DNA from: Deltaproteobacteria bacterium
Lineage (GTDB): Bacteria; Desulfobacterota; Desulfarculia; Adiutricales; Adiutricaceae
Length of the DNA stretch: 33,080 bases
Direction: 5' to 3'
NCBI GenBank assembly: GCA_031264185.1
Contig: JAISEL010000029.1
Coordinates: 1-33,080, forward strand
Positions within the stretch are counted from its first letter, which is position 1. Each line of letters starts with the position of its first letter. Shown here one piece after another: positions 32,030-33,080 of the stretch. Both the position numbers and the translations under genes were made by a program. The notes under the pieces are model-generated. The model searched no databases and was not told the origin of the DNA. It worked only from the letters and a program-made list of their open reading frames with translations.

Positions 32030-33080
32030 ATGGCTGATCTAAAAAATATACCTACCGGGTCGCCGGTTTCCCAGCAATTCGCCGTGAAGGCCATCTTTAC
32101 GCCGACAAGCCCCAACTTCTCCGCCAGCTGGTCAAAACTTACACACCCTATTTCCTGTCACGGCCCCGGCGGTTCGGCAAATCCCTCCCGGTAAGCACCC
32201 TGAAGGCTGTCCTTAAATGTGGAGATGGCAACAGGAAGCTGTTATAGGGGCTGTGGATCCACGGCCATTCTGACTATGACTGGACGCCTAATCCGGTTAT
32301 TCACCTTAGTCTAAACGCGCTCTCGACCGGTAGCGCCACTTCGTTTAATCAAGATTTGCTTGATACTTTAAAAACTATCGCCGATGAAGAGAATATTGTT
32401 ACCAATCGGCGCCTCACCGGCAGTTTTTTCCGATCCCTCATTTCCAGGCTTTATAGTAAGTACGGCCGGAAAGTTGCGGTACTTACTGACGAGTGCGATT
32501 GGCCTGTTCCGGAGGGAATTACCAGTATCCGTCTGGCTGAAAAAATACGAAAGACTTTGAGAAAGTTCTGCAATGTACTGAAAGCCGCCGGGGAGCAGTG
32601 AGGTTTTACCTTCATCACCGGGGTGACCAAATTTTCGAAAGCCTCCGTCTGCTGGTTTACCGTGGAGGAATTCGATTCCCTGTTCTCCGATCGGCTGCCG
32701 CAGGCTCTGGCCGAGACCAAACCCATGGGCATCATTGATAAAGAGGCTGCAGAGGCGGATTTAAGAGACAGGATCCTGGACTGGTACGACGGCTGTACCC
32801 GGGACGGCCGAACCCGGGTCCTGAACCCCTGGCCGGTCCTTAATTTTTTTGACACTTCCAAATTTTCGGAATACTGGTACGCTTCCGGCGGCGCCTCTTT
32901 TTCGGCTGACCTCATTAAAGACCGCCAAATTGATTTGGCCTCCTTCAGCAGCTGCGGTTTACTGACTGACGGACTGAACGCCATAGATGCCGGAACCAAG
33001 TGCAGCTCTAAGGCCTTATTGTTTCAGGCCGGCTGTCTGACCGTTGACCGGATTTTGATTACAGGAGGGGGAAATAAGTT
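32030..33080 (+). pseudogene. AAA-ATPase/PDDEXK_9 family protein, N-terminal part, remnant 3 (runs off the window)
   Basis: Begins MADLKNIPTG after an AGAGG site. A one-base deletion near 32059 shifts into AGFPAIRREGHLYADKPQLL and on to the Walker A-like SRPRRFGKSLPVSTL. In the same frame come an in-frame TAG (32245), GLWIHGHSDYDWTPNPVIHL, the Walker B-like VAVLTDECDWPVPEGI, an in-frame TGA (32599), TFITGVTKFSKASVCWFTVE, ILDWYDGCTRDGRTRVLNPW and ALLFQAGCLTVDRILITGGG at the window end. The order matches the AAA-ATPase-like domain of the family. With three lesions it cannot make the full protein; the nuclease half lies beyond 33080. Confidence 0.8.

Noticed and set aside
29832-32601. Stop-codon recoding (in-frame TGA in AAA-ATPase genes)
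   Set aside because: TAA and TAG also interrupt the same gene family here, a frameshift is present, and other genes use stops normally; decay is simpler.

Overview
The window looks like a chromosomal segment of a Gram-negative bacterium, most plausibly a deltaproteobacterium (Desulfobacterota-type). The grounds are an outer-membrane MipA/OmpV protein, an OmpR/CpxR-type two-component pair, PbpC, a short 643-residue aconitase, and GC-rich genes set between AT-rich mobile debris. The taxonomic call is inference. Decayed transposases, a broken integrase and several broken AAA-ATPase/PD-(D/E)XK genes suggest a genome with many mobile elements and active gene loss, as in some host-associated bacteria.

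Layout: 1-1900 is an AT-rich, decayed zone. It starts inside a MITE-like element and then holds minus-strand fragments of unrecognised genes. 1928-5853 (+) is a compact gene set: HAD-IB phosphatase, class III aminotransferase, alpha/beta hydrolase and two paired four-helix DMT/SMR-type membrane proteins. Facing it, 10530-5862 (-) runs response regulator, histidine kinase, MipA, FemAB/GNAT-like acyltransferase, arginase-fold enzyme. The two gene sets converge with only 8 bp between them. Together they read like a regulated envelope or small-molecule modification locus whose substrate is unknown.

10775-18400 is an island. Its left side holds an integrase remnant, an IS4/IS1634-type transposase remnant and a MITE. 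Its core is a tandem array of four full-length paralogous secreted or membrane-anchored proteins plus a fifth N-terminal fragment (12351-16987, minus strand). Its right side holds a short TIR-bounded element and an IS630-type transposase pseudogene. The array is the most novel-looking part of the window; I do not recognise its function.

18628-28336 (-) is a housekeeping run in the order of transcription cobS, icd, acn, fabD, pbpC, recG, mostly tightly spaced or overlapping, with one 356-bp hairpin-rich gap between icd and acn. 28765-29274 (+) encodes an H-protein-like (lipoyl-domain) protein that lacks the lipoyl lysine and ends in a very acidic tail, followed by a strong terminator. 29.7-33.1 kb holds ssb (-) and remnants of at least three copies of the AAA-ATPase/PDDEXK_9 family; the last runs off the window end. 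No tRNA, rRNA or CRISPR array was seen.
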